Source: Lentzea kentuckyensis (GTDB taxonomy: Bacteria > Actinomycetota > Actinomycetes > Mycobacteriales > Pseudonocardiaceae). Taken from it: DNA of 64,000 bases. The translations under genes and the position numbers were made by a program. Positions 26,351 to 35,738 of this stretch are shown in pieces. Below the pieces are notes generated by a model. The model did no database searches, was not told where the DNA came from, and worked only from the letters and a program-made list of their open reading frames with translations. Where the stretch lies: positions 1 to 64,000 of the forward strand of contig NZ_MUYM01000033.1 in assembly GCF_002150765.1 (NCBI RefSeq). Direction: 5' to 3'. Every line of letters begins with the position of its first letter. Position 1 is the first letter of the stretch.

Positions 26351-28129
26351 ATGTCGCACACCTTCCGCGTCGACCTGCGCGGCATCATCGACCTGCTCAG
26401 CCACCACCTGTACAGCAGCCCGCGCGTCTACGTGCGAGAACTGCTGCAGAACGCCGTAGACGCGATCACGGCGCGGCGTGAGCTCGACCCGTCGTGCCCG
26501 GCCGAGGTCACGATCACCTGCGGCGCCACGCTGTCGATCACCGACACCGGCGTGGGTCTCACCGAGGCAGAGGTGCACGAGCTGCTGTCGACGCTCGGAC
26601 GCACGTCGAAACGCGATGACCTGGGGTTTGCCCGCGAGGGGTTCCTCGGCCAGTTCGGCGTCGGCATGCTGTCGTGCTTCCTCGTCGCTTCTTCAGTGAC
26701 AGTCATCACCCGGTCCGCGCGCGGCGGTCCGGCGGTGCGCTGGGAAGCGGATTCCTCCGGTAACTACACCGTGTCCGAAGTGGACGCGGTGGACACCGGG
26801 GACGGTGTGCCGGTCGGTACGACGGTGGTGCTGACCGCGTCACGCGGCAGCGAGCACTGGCTCGAAGCGGACGTCGTGCGGCCGTTGGTGAGCGACTACG
26901 GCGACCTGCTCCCGGCGGTCGTGACCCTGGACGGCGCGGCGGTGACCCGTGGCGAACGGCCGTGGGACAGCGCCGATGACGGGGAGGACGCGGATCTCAC
27001 CGAGTACTGCGAGCAGATCTTCGGGTTCAAGCCGTTCGAGGCGATCCCGATCGAGGTCGAGGCGGCGGGGCTGACCGGCGTCGCGTTCGTGCTGCCGGAG
27101 GGCGTGCACCCCGGGACGCGGCAGACGCACCGGGTGTACCTGAAGCGGATGCTCGTCGGGGACAACGTCGAGGGCCTGCTCCCGGACTGGGCGTACTTCG
27201 TGCGGTGCGTGGTCGACGCGTCCGCGATCCGGCCGACGGCGTCGCGCGAGTCGCTGTACCAGGACGAGATGCTGCTGGCGGTGCGCGAGGAGCTGGGCGA
27301 GCAGATCCGCGACTGGCTGATCCGGCTGGACGCGATCGAACCGCGCCGCGCCGGTGAGCTGCTGGCCGCGCACCACCTGGGCATCAAGTCGCTGGCCCGG
27401 TCCGACGACGAGATGCTGCGGCTGGTCGAGCGCTGGCTGCCGTTCGAGACGACGGACGGCGCGGTGCCGTTGCGGCAGTTCAAGCGCAAGCACGGCGCGA
27501 TCCTCTACATCCCGGACGTCGACGAGTTCCACCAGCTGGCGCCGGTCGCGGCCGCGCAGGGCCTCGGGCTCGTGAACGCCGGCTACGCCTACGACATGGA
27601 GCTGCTGAACCGGCTGAGCGCTTTGGACGGTCCCGCCGTCGCACGCCGGGTGGCGCCCTCCGAACTGCTGGCGGCGCTGGCCGACCCGGAACCGGACATC
27701 GAGACGGCGTTGCGGCTGCGGCTGGCCGAGGGCGCGGCGGCGCTGGACCGGCACGACTGCGACGCGGTGATCCGCGACTTCGACCCGGTCTCGTTGCCCG
27801 CGCTGCTGATCAGCAACGCCGAGCAGCAGCGCAAGCTCGACACCGAGCAGACCGCGGAAGAGGTGGCGGACCCGTTGTGGACGGAGCTGCTGGGCCAGCT
27901 CACGGCTGGCTCCGACTCGTCGCGGCCAGAGCAGCTGGTGCTGAACTGCCGCAACCCGCTCGTGCAGCGACTGGCCAGGCTGACCGACCCGGCGCTGGTG
28001 GAGCTCACGCTCGAATCTCTTTACGTGCACGCCGTTCTGCAGGCGCGGCGGGCGATGCGACCGAAGGACACGGCGGCGCTGAACCGCTCGTTCCTGGAAC
28101 TTCTCGACCGCGCCGTTGGGGGCAAGTGA
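26351..28129 (+). CDS. HSP90-family (HtpG-like) protein
   Basis: 592 residues with an N-terminal GHKL ATPase: RELLQNAVDA (catalytic E30, Mg-binding N34), DTGVG (D65) and the lid loop GFLGQFGVGMLSC. The middle domain continues to about residue 350 (YLKRMLVGDN, DASAIRPTASRE, typical of HtpG VVDSxDLPLNVSRE). The C-terminal third diverges from E. coli HtpG. Start is the ATG of SHTFRVDLRGIIDLL rather than an ATG four codons earlier. It is followed one base later by a 900-residue TPR protein. Likely an actinobacterial HSP90 paralogue with a dedicated partner, not the general chaperone. Confidence 0.88.
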   Translation: MSHTFRVDLRGIIDLLSHHLYSSPRVYVRELLQNAVDAITARRELDPSCPAEVTITCGATLSITDTGVGLTEAEVHELLSTLGRTSKRDDLGFAREGFLGQFGVGMLSCFLVASSVTVITRSARGGPAVRWEADSSGNYTVSEVDAVDTGDGVPVGTTVVLTASRGSEHWLEADVVRPLVSDYGDLLPAVVTLDGAAVTRGERPWDSADDGEDADLTEYCEQIFGFKPFEAIPIEVEAAGLTGVAFVLPEGVHPGTRQTHRVYLKRMLVGDNVEGLLPDWAYFVRCVVDASAIRPTASRESLYQDEMLLAVREELGEQIRDWLIRLDAIEPRRAGELLAAHHLGIKSLARSDDEMLRLVERWLPFETTDGAVPLRQFKRKHGAILYIPDVDEFHQLAPVAAAQGLGLVNAGYAYDMELLNRLSALDGPAVARRVAPSELLAALADPEPDIETALRLRLAEGAAALDRHDCDAVIRDFDPVSLPALLISNAEQQRKLDTEQTAEEVADPLWTELLGQLTAGSDSSRPEQLVLNCRNPLVQRLARLTDPALVELTLESLYVHAVLQARRAMRPKDTAALNRSFLELLDRAVGGK

Positions 28130-28130
28130 C

Positions 28131-30833
28131 ATGGCCGACTTCACCGCCGAGGACGCCGAACGGGCGTTCCTCGAGGCCTACAACATGCCGACCGGCATGC
28201 CGAAGCACGAGGCGCTGGAACGGGCCGCGCGCATGTCCGACGCGCTCGGGCACCTGCCGCTCGGGGTGTCGTGCCGGATCGCGTTGATCGACTCGGCGTA
28301 CTACCTGTCGCGCTACGACCTGATGCTGGCGCCGTTCGCGTGGGTGCGGGCCGCCGAGGAGAAGGACCCCGAGGCGTTCAACGAATACGAGATCCACTCG
28401 CTGAACTGGTCGCACAAGTGGGTCGCGACGGGACTGCGCCGGGACCCGCGGTTCTCGCTGGAGCAGTTGCAGGCGGTGATCGGGCAGCTCGCCGACCGCT
28501 ACGGGCGGCTCGGGTTCTCGGCGCAGCCGGTGCACGGTGCGCGCGCCGAGCACGCCTACCACGTCGGTGACATGGTCGGGCTCGCCGAGCACCTCGGGAA
28601 GTACCTGGCCACCGAGTCCGGGCCGATGGCGGACTGCGACGCGTGCGTGGTCGAGGAGCAGGTCTGGATGCTGGCGCGGCTGGGCCGGCACCAGGAAGCC
28701 GCCGCGCACGGCTGGGAAGGCCTGTCCGGCAACACGAAGTGCGCCACGCAGCCGCAGGGCATCCTGTCCGCGCTGCTGTGGCCGTTGCTGGAGATCGGCG
28801 ACACCGAACGCGCGGCGCACGCGCACACGACCGCGTACCGGTTGATCAAAGAAGACGAGATCACCTCGTACGTGCACGAGCACATCCGGTTCTGCGCGCT
28901 GACGGGCAACCTCGCGCGCGGCGAGGAGATCCTGCGCCGGTCGCTGCACAAGGTGAAGGGCGAACAGCTGCCGGCCGACGAGATGTCGTTCGCGGAGTGC
29001 GCTTCCGTTCTGTTGAAACGACTTCCGGCCGACACGGTGTTCGAGGTGCCCGCGGTCGGAACGCGGACGGCGGCCGAGTTGCTCGACCGGTTGTCGAAGC
29101 GGGCGTTGCAGCTGGCGAGGCAGTTCGACGAGCGCAACGGCACGTCCGCGTGGCTCGACCGGGTGTCGAAGTCGTTGGAGCAGGCCGACTACCCGCACGT
29201 CGAGCTGGCCGTTCCGACCGCGCCGGTGGCCGCTCCCGCCGAGGAGTCCGTCGTGTTCGGCGACCCGGTGGAGATCGCCCAGGCGATGGTGACGCTGTAC
29301 GACCAGGGCGACTTCGTGAAGGCGCGCCGGATGCTCGACTCGCTGCCCGCGGACATGGACCCGTTGCTGCCGCCCGATCTCGCGGCACACGCGAGCATCC
29401 GGCGGATGACGACGGGGCTCGTGCCGTTCGACTCCTCGGTGTTCGAGGAGCTGCTCGCGGCACTGCCCGCCGATCTCGCGCTGCGCTACCGGGTGCGGCT
29501 GGCGATGGGGATGGAGAACGGCCTGGAGATCGCCGAGCGGTGCCTGGCCGAGGCCGAGAGCGACTACACCCGCACGGTCGCGGCGTTGGTGCTGGCCGAA
29601 CTGCTGGACGACGCGCACGCCCACGAGCGGGCCTCCGAGATGATCGCACTGGCGTCCTCTTTGGATGTTGCGGAGCTGCGCGGCCGGGTGCTGGTCGAGG
29701 CGGCGGAACACCGTGCGCGGCAACAGGATCTCGACGGCGCGTACAGCGACGTCAAGGCGGCGATGGCGCGCGAGCTGCCGCCGAGCGCGCGGTTCGAAGG
29801 CTTCCGGCTCCAGCTGCGGCTGGAAACGGTGCTGGGCCGCGTTTCCGAGGCGATGGCGACGGCCCGTGCGTTCGTGGCGGCGTTCCCGCTGCCCGAGTCC
29901 GCCGAGGCGCGCTGGTACCAGGTGGCGTCGATCCAGGAACTGGACCAGGAGGGCGCGTGCCTGGGCGACCTGCGCGAGGCCGTGGCGATCTCGCGCACGC
30001 ACCTGTCCCCCGGCCACACCGCCCACTTCTGCTTCGCGCTGAGCGGCGGTTACGTGCAGACGGACCGGTTCGTCGAGGCCGCCGAGGTGCTGGAGGAGTC
30101 GCTGCGGCTGCTGCAGGACGGCCAGGAGGACCTGCGGCTGCAGGTGGTGTTCCGGCTCGGGCAGGTGTGCCGCAAGCTGGGCGAGCTTCCGGCCGCCGAG
30201 CGGTACCTGCGGGAGGCGTCCGAACTGCTGCCGCCCGAGGAGGCAGGGCGCCGGGCGTTCCTGCTGGACGCGCTGGCGTCGGTGCAGGGCCGGCTCGACA
30301 AGCACGACGAGGCCACGGCTTCCTGGCGCGCGGCCGCCGCGTTGTGGCAGCAGGAGGGCAACGTCTCCGAGGCGATCGGCTCGTTGATCGAGCTGGCCTC
30401 GAACCTGCCGGACGACGAGGTCGTCGAGACCCGCGCGGCGGTCGACGAGGCCGAGGCGTTGCTGCCGACGCTGGACGATCCGACGGAAGTCACGCGACGC
30501 CAGGCGGAGATCGTCGCGATCCGCGCGTGGGTGCACGGCCAGGCAGGTGAGTTCGCGCTGGCGATGAAGCACTACCGCGACGCCGAGGCGCTGGTGGTGT
30601 CGCTGGGCGACGAGAACTGGCGGGTGTTCGTCGTGCTGCGGGCCGCCCAGGTGCTGCTGGGCGCGGACGACGCCGAGGGCGCGGAGGCGGAGGCGCGCCG
30701 GGCGGCATCGCTGCTGCCCGACGACGTTCAGGTCGCGAACGTGCTGTCGGTGCTCTCGGAGGCGTTGCGGCGGCAGAACAAGCCGGGCGGCACCGATCCG
30801 CTGGTGCGCGAGCTGACCGCCCGGCTGGACTGA
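28131..30833 (+). CDS. Large TPR-repeat protein paired with the HSP90-family gene
   Basis: 900 residues, almost entirely helical. From about residue 480 onward there are tetratricopeptide-like repeats (for example ARWYQVASIQELDQEG, AHFCFALSGGYVQTDRFVEAAEVLEESLRLL, RLGQVCRKLGELPAAERYLREASELL, LLDALASVQGRLDKHDEATASWRAAAALWQ). The N-terminal half (about 1-380) is a distinct helical domain with a cysteine cluster (DCDACVVEEQ). No signal peptide or catalytic motif seen. It begins two bases after the HSP90-family stop, so the two are certainly co-expressed; a co-chaperone or client-recognition role is inferred from the pairing. Confidence 0.85.
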   Translation: MADFTAEDAERAFLEAYNMPTGMPKHEALERAARMSDALGHLPLGVSCRIALIDSAYYLSRYDLMLAPFAWVRAAEEKDPEAFNEYEIHSLNWSHKWVATGLRRDPRFSLEQLQAVIGQLADRYGRLGFSAQPVHGARAEHAYHVGDMVGLAEHLGKYLATESGPMADCDACVVEEQVWMLARLGRHQEAAAHGWEGLSGNTKCATQPQGILSALLWPLLEIGDTERAAHAHTTAYRLIKEDEITSYVHEHIRFCALTGNLARGEEILRRSLHKVKGEQLPADEMSFAECASVLLKRLPADTVFEVPAVGTRTAAELLDRLSKRALQLARQFDERNGTSAWLDRVSKSLEQADYPHVELAVPTAPVAAPAEESVVFGDPVEIAQAMVTLYDQGDFVKARRMLDSLPADMDPLLPPDLAAHASIRRMTTGLVPFDSSVFEELLAALPADLALRYRVRLAMGMENGLEIAERCLAEAESDYTRTVAALVLAELLDDAHAHERASEMIALASSLDVAELRGRVLVEAAEHRARQQDLDGAYSDVKAAMARELPPSARFEGFRLQLRLETVLGRVSEAMATARAFVAAFPLPESAEARWYQVASIQELDQEGACLGDLREAVAISRTHLSPGHTAHFCFALSGGYVQTDRFVEAAEVLEESLRLLQDGQEDLRLQVVFRLGQVCRKLGELPAAERYLREASELLPPEEAGRRAFLLDALASVQGRLDKHDEATASWRAAAALWQQEGNVSEAIGSLIELASNLPDDEVVETRAAVDEAEALLPTLDDPTEVTRRQAEIVAIRAWVHGQAGEFALAMKHYRDAEALVVSLGDENWRVFVVLRAAQVLLGADDAEGAEAEARRAASLLPDDVQVANVLSVLSEALRRQNKPGGTDPLVRELTARLD

Positions 30834-31718
30834 TCAGTCGTTCGAGGTCGCCTTCTGGTAGGCGACCTCGAACGCCTCGTCCGCGGGAACCGCGATGTGC
30901 GGGACCACCCCGACGCCTTCCCAGTTGGTGCCGGAGATCGGGTTGATCGCACGGCCGTTGGGGATCGACGACTTGAGGTGCGGGCCGACCCGGTAGCGCT
31001 CGCCGGGGTGGGCGCCACCCTTCGTGGTCTCGCCGATGAGGGTGGCGCGCTTGTTCTGCTGCAGGTTGTAGCTCAGTTCCTCCGCCCCGGAGAACGTGCG
31101 GCCGCTGGTGAGGACGTACACCGGCTTCGTGCCGCCGAACTTCGGGCCCGGCACGTGCGGCAGCGTCCAGTACTGCTGCGTGGAGTCGTCCGGACGGTTG
31201 TAGATGTCGTTGAGGTGCACCTTTTCGTCGAACAGATAGCTGCAGATCAGCGCGACCGTGTTGGGGTCGCCGCCGCCGTTCTTGCGCAGGTCGATGATCA
31301 ACGCGTCGGTGTGCGCGATGAGGTTCATCGCGGCGGTGACGGCGGGCGTGGCGATTTCGGCGTCGTGCAACAGGCTCAGCTCCAGCAGGCCGACGTTGCC
31401 TTCCAGCCGCTCGATCTTCCTGATGCCGAACGCGTCGAGCTCGGCCTCCTTCCGGTAGGCCACCGGGTCCCAGGCCGTTTCCTGGTCCGTCTCGGGGACC
31501 TCGGCCTCGCTGTAGAGCAGGCGGAGGTGCTTGTCCCCGTTGACACTCTGCAGATCCGCGGTGACTCGGGCCGCGAACTCCTCGTCGGTGGAGGCGTCGG
31601 CGTACGCGCCCTCCTCCAGACGGGTGCGCAGGACCTTCGTGATCTCGTTGGCCGTGTCCGGAAAGACGTAGTAGGAAGCGAGCTGGGAGCAGAGAAGTTC
31701 GATCTCGGGTTCGCGCAC
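30834..31718 (-). CDS. S41-family peptidase
   Basis: 294 residues resembling the retinol-binding/tail-specific protease fold. N-terminal S41_N helical part (ELLCSQLASYYVFPDTANEITKVLR...SVNGDKHLRLLY), then the core with LIIDLRKNGGG, the nucleophile Ser in TSGRTFSGAEEL and the general-base Lys in LIGETTKGGAHPG. No signal peptide, so probably cytoplasmic. GTG start at 31718, 60 bases from the divergent P450; convergent with the TPR gene with no gap. Substrate unknown. Confidence 0.85.
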   Translation of the reverse strand: MREPEIELLCSQLASYYVFPDTANEITKVLRTRLEEGAYADASTDEEFAARVTADLQSVNGDKHLRLLYSEAEVPETDQETAWDPVAYRKEAELDAFGIRKIERLEGNVGLLELSLLHDAEIATPAVTAAMNLIAHTDALIIDLRKNGGGDPNTVALICSYLFDEKVHLNDIYNRPDDSTQQYWTLPHVPGPKFGGTKPVYVLTSGRTFSGAEELSYNLQQNKRATLIGETTKGGAHPGERYRVGPHLKSSIPNGRAINPISGTNWEGVGVVPHIAVPADEAFEVAYQKATSND

Positions 31719-31778
31719 CGGCCCACGATACGAGACGCACGCCGAACCGCATGCGCTTTTTCGGCGTGGGTACTGGAT

Positions 31779-32918
31779 GTGCACCCTGACTGGCAGTTCG
31801 ACCACATCGACCCGTTGCTGGCCAACCCTTTGAACGAGGTACTGGCCGGCTTGCGCGCACAGTGTCCTGTCGTGCATTCCACCCGGCACGGCGGGTTCAC
31901 GGCCGCACTCACCTACGACACGATCAAGCAGATCCTCGGCGACCACGCCACCTACAGCTCGATCGACGGCATCGCCATCCCGCGGCTGACGATGACCGGC
32001 AAGCCTCCCGTCGACTTCGACCCGCCGCTGCACACCATGTACCGCAAGATCCTGCAGCGGCACTTCACCCGTACCGCCGTGGCGCGCTACGACAACACCT
32101 TGCGCACATTGGTCCGGCATCGGATCAAGGAGCTGGTGGTGAAGGGTGACGTGGACCTGGTGCCGTCGCTCGCGCACTACCTGCCGCCGGCCGCGATCGC
32201 GTTGATCCTCGGCATGCCACCCGAGGACGGATCGTTCTTCCTCGGCTGGCTGGACAGGTTGTTCCTGGCCGCGCGCACCGGTTCGCGGGAGGACGGCGAC
32301 CTGGCCCTGCTGGAGTTCAAGGGCTACATCGCCGATCAACTCGAACGGCAGCGGGCAGCCGGGGCGGACACGGTGGCGCTGGCGATCGCGGAGGGCACCG
32401 TGGCCGGACGGCCGCTGACGCCGCAGGAGCAGATCGGGATGTTCGTGTTCCTGATCATCGCCGGCCACGAGACGACCGTGCACGGACTCAGCACGATGCT
32501 CTACTTCCTGGCGACCGTGGACGGGTTGCGTGCGCGGGTGGCCGAGGAGCCCTCGTTGATCCCGCGAATGGTCGAGGAGTGCCTGCGGATCGAGTCACCG
32601 GTGGTGGGAATCGCACGGACCAGACTGCCCGACGGAAGGCGGGTCCTCGCGGTGCTGAACGCGGCCAACCACGACCCGGCGGTGTTCGAGGCACCCGAGG
32701 AGTTCCGATGCGAGCGCGACCGGAACCCGCACCTGGCGTTCGGGTACGGCGTGCATCGGTGCGTGGGCGAACACCTGGCGTTGCTGGAGATGCGGATCGT
32801 CGCGGAGGAGGTGCTCAGCCTGATGCCGGACTACCGGTTCGCGCCGGACTTCCGTCCACAGTGGAGCGGCGGGAAGATGACCCGGGGCATCGAGTCACTT
32901 CCCGTTCAGCTGCGCTGA
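31779..32918 (+). CDS. Cytochrome P450
   Basis: 379-residue soluble bacterial P450. I-helix AGHETT near residue 227, K-helix E267-C-L-R270, and the haem loop FGYGVHRCVGEHLA with the Cys ligand at about residue 328. No ATG is available; GTG 31779 (HPDWQFDHIDPLL) is the best start and makes the protein slightly shorter than the usual 390-410. It stands alone, divergent from the S41 peptidase, with no ferredoxin gene nearby, so redox partners must come from elsewhere. Substrate unknown; sequence around residues 80-90 (DPPLHTMYRKILQRHF) is standard. Confidence 0.92.
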   Translation: MHPDWQFDHIDPLLANPLNEVLAGLRAQCPVVHSTRHGGFTAALTYDTIKQILGDHATYSSIDGIAIPRLTMTGKPPVDFDPPLHTMYRKILQRHFTRTAVARYDNTLRTLVRHRIKELVVKGDVDLVPSLAHYLPPAAIALILGMPPEDGSFFLGWLDRLFLAARTGSREDGDLALLEFKGYIADQLERQRAAGADTVALAIAEGTVAGRPLTPQEQIGMFVFLIIAGHETTVHGLSTMLYFLATVDGLRARVAEEPSLIPRMVEECLRIESPVVGIARTRLPDGRRVLAVLNAANHDPAVFEAPEEFRCERDRNPHLAFGYGVHRCVGEHLALLEMRIVAEEVLSLMPDYRFAPDFRPQWSGGKMTRGIESLPVQLR

Positions 32919-33763
32919 TCCCGCGCCGAGGCGTAGAGGCAGACCGCGGCGGCCGTCGCGAGGTTCAGGCTCTCGGCGGCCCCGTACAGCGGCACCTTCA
33001 GCGAGGTGTCGAGGGAGGCGACCACGTCGTCGGGCAGGCCGTGGGCCTCGCTGCCGAACACCCACGCGGTGGGCTGCCGCAGATCGCCCTTGGCGGAGGC
33101 CTCCACGAGGTCGTCCCGCGCGTACCCGTCGGCGGCCACGAGCTTCAGGCCGGCCTGGCGACAGGCGGCGAAAACCTCTGCGGCGTCGCGGGATCGTGCG
33201 ATCGGCAGGTGGAACAGCGAGCCGGTGGAGGCGCGCACGCACTTGCCGTTGTGCGGGTCGACCGTGTCGCCCGCGAAGATCACCGCGTCGGCTCCGGCCG
33301 CGTCGGCCACGCGCGTGACGGTGCCCGCGTTGCCGGGGTCCGAGACGCCGTAGAGGACGGCGACGAGGCGTGGGCTGCCGGCGAGAGCCTGGTCCAGAGG
33401 CTGCGGCACGCCGTCGCAGACCGCGACGAGCCCTTGGGGCGTCACGGTTTCCGACAGCGAGGCGGCTGCCTTGTCGGTGACCTCGCTGATCCGGATGCCC
33501 CTGTCCGAGGCGGTCTGGAGCAGTTCGGCGTTGCGTTCCGCGGCCGTCGCCGTGACGAAGAGCTCGTGCACCTCACCGTTCTTCCAGGCGAGTGCCTCAC
33601 GGACGGCCTGAGCTCCCTCGACGAGGAAGCGGCCGGCCTTGTCACGGCCCTGGCGACGGGTCAGGTGCCGAGCAGCAACGACCCGAGGCGTCCGTTCGGT
33701 GAACGGATCTGCCTCGGGTCGCCTGCCTGCTCGGTGAGCGCTGTCGCGAGAGTGCTGGCTCAG
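32906..33763 (-). CDS. TrmH/SpoU-family rRNA or tRNA 2'-O-methyltransferase
   Basis: SPOUT-fold methyltransferase: N-terminal substrate-binding part ([15 protein letters not shown]), then the trefoil-knot motifs [39 protein letters not shown] motif 2 ([13 protein letters not shown]) and motif 3 [21 protein letters not shown]. It follows rplT, as in other actinobacteria. There is no ATG, GTG or TTG in frame near the family start; a CTG at 33763 overlapping the rplT stop (CTGA) is the only near-cognate candidate at the right place and gives 285 residues. The 3' end overlaps the convergent P450 by 13 bases. Confidence 0.85.
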   Translation of the reverse strand: MSQHSRDSAHRAGRRPEADPFTERTPRVVAARHLTRRQGRDKAGRFLVEGAQAVREALAWKNGEVHELFVTATAAERNAELLQTASDRGIRISEVTDKAAASLSETVTPQGLVAVCDGVPQPLDQALAGSPRLVAVLYGVSDPGNAGTVTRVADAAGADAVIFAGDTVDPHNGKCVRASTGSLFHLPIARSRDAAEVFAACRQAGLKLVAADGYARDDLVEASAKGDLRQPTAWVFGSEAHGLPDDVVASLDTSLKVPLYGAAESLNLATAAAVCLYASARDQRS

Positions 33764-34149
33764 GCCTGGTCCCCGGCCGGAGCGTTCACGTCGGCCGGCA
33801 GCGCGCCACGGGCGATCTCGACGAGAGCCGAGAAGGCGTTGGCGTCGTGCACCGCGAGGTCCGCGAGGATCTTGCGGTCGACCTCGACACCACCCAGGCG
33901 AAGGCCCTGGATGAGACGGTTGTAGGTCATACCGTTCGCGCGGGCAGCGGCGTTGATCCGCTGGATCCACAGCTTGCGGAAGTCGCCCTTGCGCGCACGC
34001 CGGTCGCGGTACGCGTAGTTGAGCGAGTGGAGCACCTGCTCCTTGGCCTTGCGGTACAGCCTCGAGCGCTGACCGCGGTAGCCGCTGGCCAGCTCAAGGG
34101 TGGTACGACGCTTCTTCTGGGCGTTTACAGCCCGCTTGACGCGTGCCAC
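33760..34149 (-). CDS. rplT: 50S ribosomal protein L20
   Basis: 129 residues, beginning [38 protein letters not shown] and continuing with the canonical [32 protein letters not shown]. It binds 23S rRNA early in 50S assembly and in many bacteria represses its own operon. Third gene of infC-rpmI-rplT; the acidic extension at the C-terminus is usual in actinobacteria. Confidence 0.98.
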   Translation of the reverse strand: MARVKRAVNAQKKRRTTLELASGYRGQRSRLYRKAKEQVLHSLNYAYRDRRARKGDFRKLWIQRINAAARANGMTYNRLIQGLRLGGVEVDRKILADLAVHDANAFSALVEIARGALPADVNAPAGDQA

Positions 34150-34224
34150 GGGTCCATCCTGTCGATCTCATGGGGGGAAGGGTCGGGGCCTTCCCCCGAA
34201 TTAGCTAGGGGGTGTCGAAGCGGG

Positions 34225-34419
34225 TCAGAGACCGAGCAGCTTCTTGATGCGCGGGGCGTCGTTCTCCGACACGACCGCGGTGCCGCTCATGCGACGCGTC
34301 ACCTTGCTGGACTTCTTCTCCAGGATGTGGCGCTTGCCGGCCTTCTCCCGGAGGATCTTGCCGCTGCCGGTGACCTTGAAGCGCTTCGAGGTCCCGCTGT
34401 GCGTCTTGTTCTTCGGCAT
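34225..34419 (-). CDS. rpmI: 50S ribosomal protein L35
   Basis: 64-residue basic protein with the canonical [22 protein letters not shown] start and the [21 protein letters not shown] end. Lies between infC and rplT in the conserved order. Confidence 0.98.
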   Translation of the reverse strand: MPKNKTHSGTSKRFKVTGSGKILREKAGKRHILEKKSSKVTRRMSGTAVVSENDAPRIKKLLGL

Positions 34420-34469
34420 TTCCGTCCTCGTCTCGTGCTACCCACCGGGTCGGGGGCGGGGTATGCGTC

Positions 34470-35084
34470 CTATTCGGCGGCTTCGGCGGCGTCGTCACCT
34501 TCGACGACGTCGTCCTGGTCCTGCTTGACCGGACGCGGCTTGATGTTCTTGTGCGGCGCCAACACCATGATCATGTTGCGGCCGTCCTGCTTCGGGTTGG
34601 ACTCGACGAAGCCCAGCTCCGCGACGTCCTCCGCCAGCTTCTGCAGCAACCGGTAACCGAGCTCCGGGCGCGACTGCTCGCGGCCGCGGAACATGATGGT
34701 CACCTTGACCTTGTTCCCGTGCGACAGGAAGCGGGCCACGTGGCCCTTCTTCGTCTGGTAGTCGTGCGGGTCGATCTTCGGCCGGAGCTTCTGCTCCTTG
34801 ATCACGGTCAGCTGCTGGTTACGGCGAGACTCACGAGCCTTCTGGGCGGTCTCGTACTTGAACTTGCCGTAGTCCATGAGCTTGCATACCGGAGGTCGAG
34901 CCTGCGCGGCGACCTCGACGAGGTCCAGATCCGCTTCCTGCGCGAGTCGGAGTGCGTCCTCGATGCGAACGATCCCGACCTGCTCGCCGTTCGGCCCGAC
35001 CAGACGGACCTCAGGCACGCGGATGCGGTCGTTGATGCGCGGCTCGGTGCTCACAGGAGCACCTCGGTTCGAGGGACTTGTCAT
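34470..35084 (-). CDS. infC: Translation initiation factor IF-3
   Basis: Binds the 30S subunit and checks start-codon pairing. Contains the N-terminal domain ([25 protein letters not shown]...[16 protein letters not shown]), the Tyr-rich linker motif ([12 protein letters not shown]) and the C-terminal domain with HDYQTKKGH. The acidic tail ([12 protein letters not shown]) is an actinobacterial trait. ATG 35084 is chosen because AAAGGA lies five bases before it; a GTG eleven codons later (STEPRIND) is the alternative start used by relatives. Confidence 0.96.
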   Translation of the reverse strand: MTSPSNRGAPVSTEPRINDRIRVPEVRLVGPNGEQVGIVRIEDALRLAQEADLDLVEVAAQARPPVCKLMDYGKFKYETAQKARESRRNQQLTVIKEQKLRPKIDPHDYQTKKGHVARFLSHGNKVKVTIMFRGREQSRPELGYRLLQKLAEDVAELGFVESNPKQDGRNMIMVLAPHKNIKPRPVKQDQDDVVEGDDAAEAAE

Positions 35085-35110
35085 TCACGTCCTTTAAGAC
35101 TCGTTTGCGC

Positions 35111-35149
35111 CAAAGACAAGAGCCCCGTCGTCGATGTCGACGACAGGGC
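35111..35149 (-). terminator. Candidate attenuator in the infC leader
   Basis: On the minus strand GCCCTGTCGTC (35149-35139) pairs with GACGACGGGGC (35132-35122) around a six-base loop, directly followed by the T-rich TCTTGTCTTT. It sits 27 bases before the infC ATG and inside the transcript, so it could act as a regulated terminator for the IF3-L35-L20 operon. An alternative antiterminator was not worked out. Confidence 0.55.
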
Positions 35150-35301
35150 CCGCTTCCGACCGATCACCAACCTGACTCGAAGGCACCCGTGTGCCCTGTG
35201 TCAGGAGGACCGGACCCGGCCACCTCTTGAGGCGGTGAACGCGGGTGGGAGCGGGGCTCCACTTGCCGCTCTCGCACTAACGAGAGCTGGTCGCGTCGGA
35301 A

Positions 35302-35324
35302 ATACTAGCAGACGAGCTTGTCAA
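35302..35324 (-). promoter_or_regulatory. infC operon promoter with extended -10
   Basis: The minus strand reads TGC-TAGTAT (extended -10, TAGTAT at 35307-35302), about 220 bases before infC. A TTGACA hexamer lies at 35324-35319, but the 11-base spacing is too short for a classical pair, so the extended -10 probably dominates. Confidence 0.45.
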
Positions 35325-35369
35325 CCCCCGAATCGAGGCGGTGTGTCGCCCGCTTGCTTGAATGTCGGG

Positions 35370-35711
35370 GTGACCGATCCGCTTGAAGACAGTGTCCGTG
35401 ACCTCGGGGATGTGCCGAGCATCGAGGTCATCAGCCGGGCAGCGGTGATGCTGCTGTCCGCCTCCGCCGAACGCCTCGGCCTCGCGGACCCGGACCCCGA
35501 CAACTCCCCTCGCCGCGACCTCGACGAGGCCCGCCGCCTGATCACCGGCCTGGCCGGCCTGGTCACCGCGACGTCGGAGTACCTCGGCCCGCACGCCGCA
35601 CCGCTGAAGGACGGCCTGCAGTCGGTGCAGCGCGCGTTCCGCGAGGCCTCCGCCGTCCCGGACGAGCCCGGCCAGGGTCCCGGCGAGAAGTTCACCGGTC
35701 CCGTCTACTGA
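35370..35711 (+). CDS. DUF1844-type small protein
   Basis: 113 residues with the DUF1844 core: SIEVISRAAVMLLSASAERLGL and RRDLDEARRLITGLAGLVTATSEYLGPHAAPLKDGLQSVQRAFRE. GTG start after GTCGGGG. Located back-to-back with infC, as is common in actinobacteria. Function unknown; amphipathic helices suggest a small helical cytoplasmic protein. Confidence 0.85.
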   Translation: MTDPLEDSVRDLGDVPSIEVISRAAVMLLSASAERLGLADPDPDNSPRRDLDEARRLITGLAGLVTATSEYLGPHAAPLKDGLQSVQRAFREASAVPDEPGQGPGEKFTGPVY

Positions 35712-35738
35712 TCGGCCCCGGCTACTGGTCGGCCCCGG

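Noticed and set aside
28005..30572. 855-codon open frame antisense to the TPR gene
   Set aside because: Same GC-driven artefact; composition is dominated by Arg, Gln and Leu and no family is recognisable.
30834..32918. Secondary-metabolite cluster around the P450
   Set aside because: No synthase, ferredoxin or tailoring partner nearby; neighbours are a peptidase and ribosomal genes.
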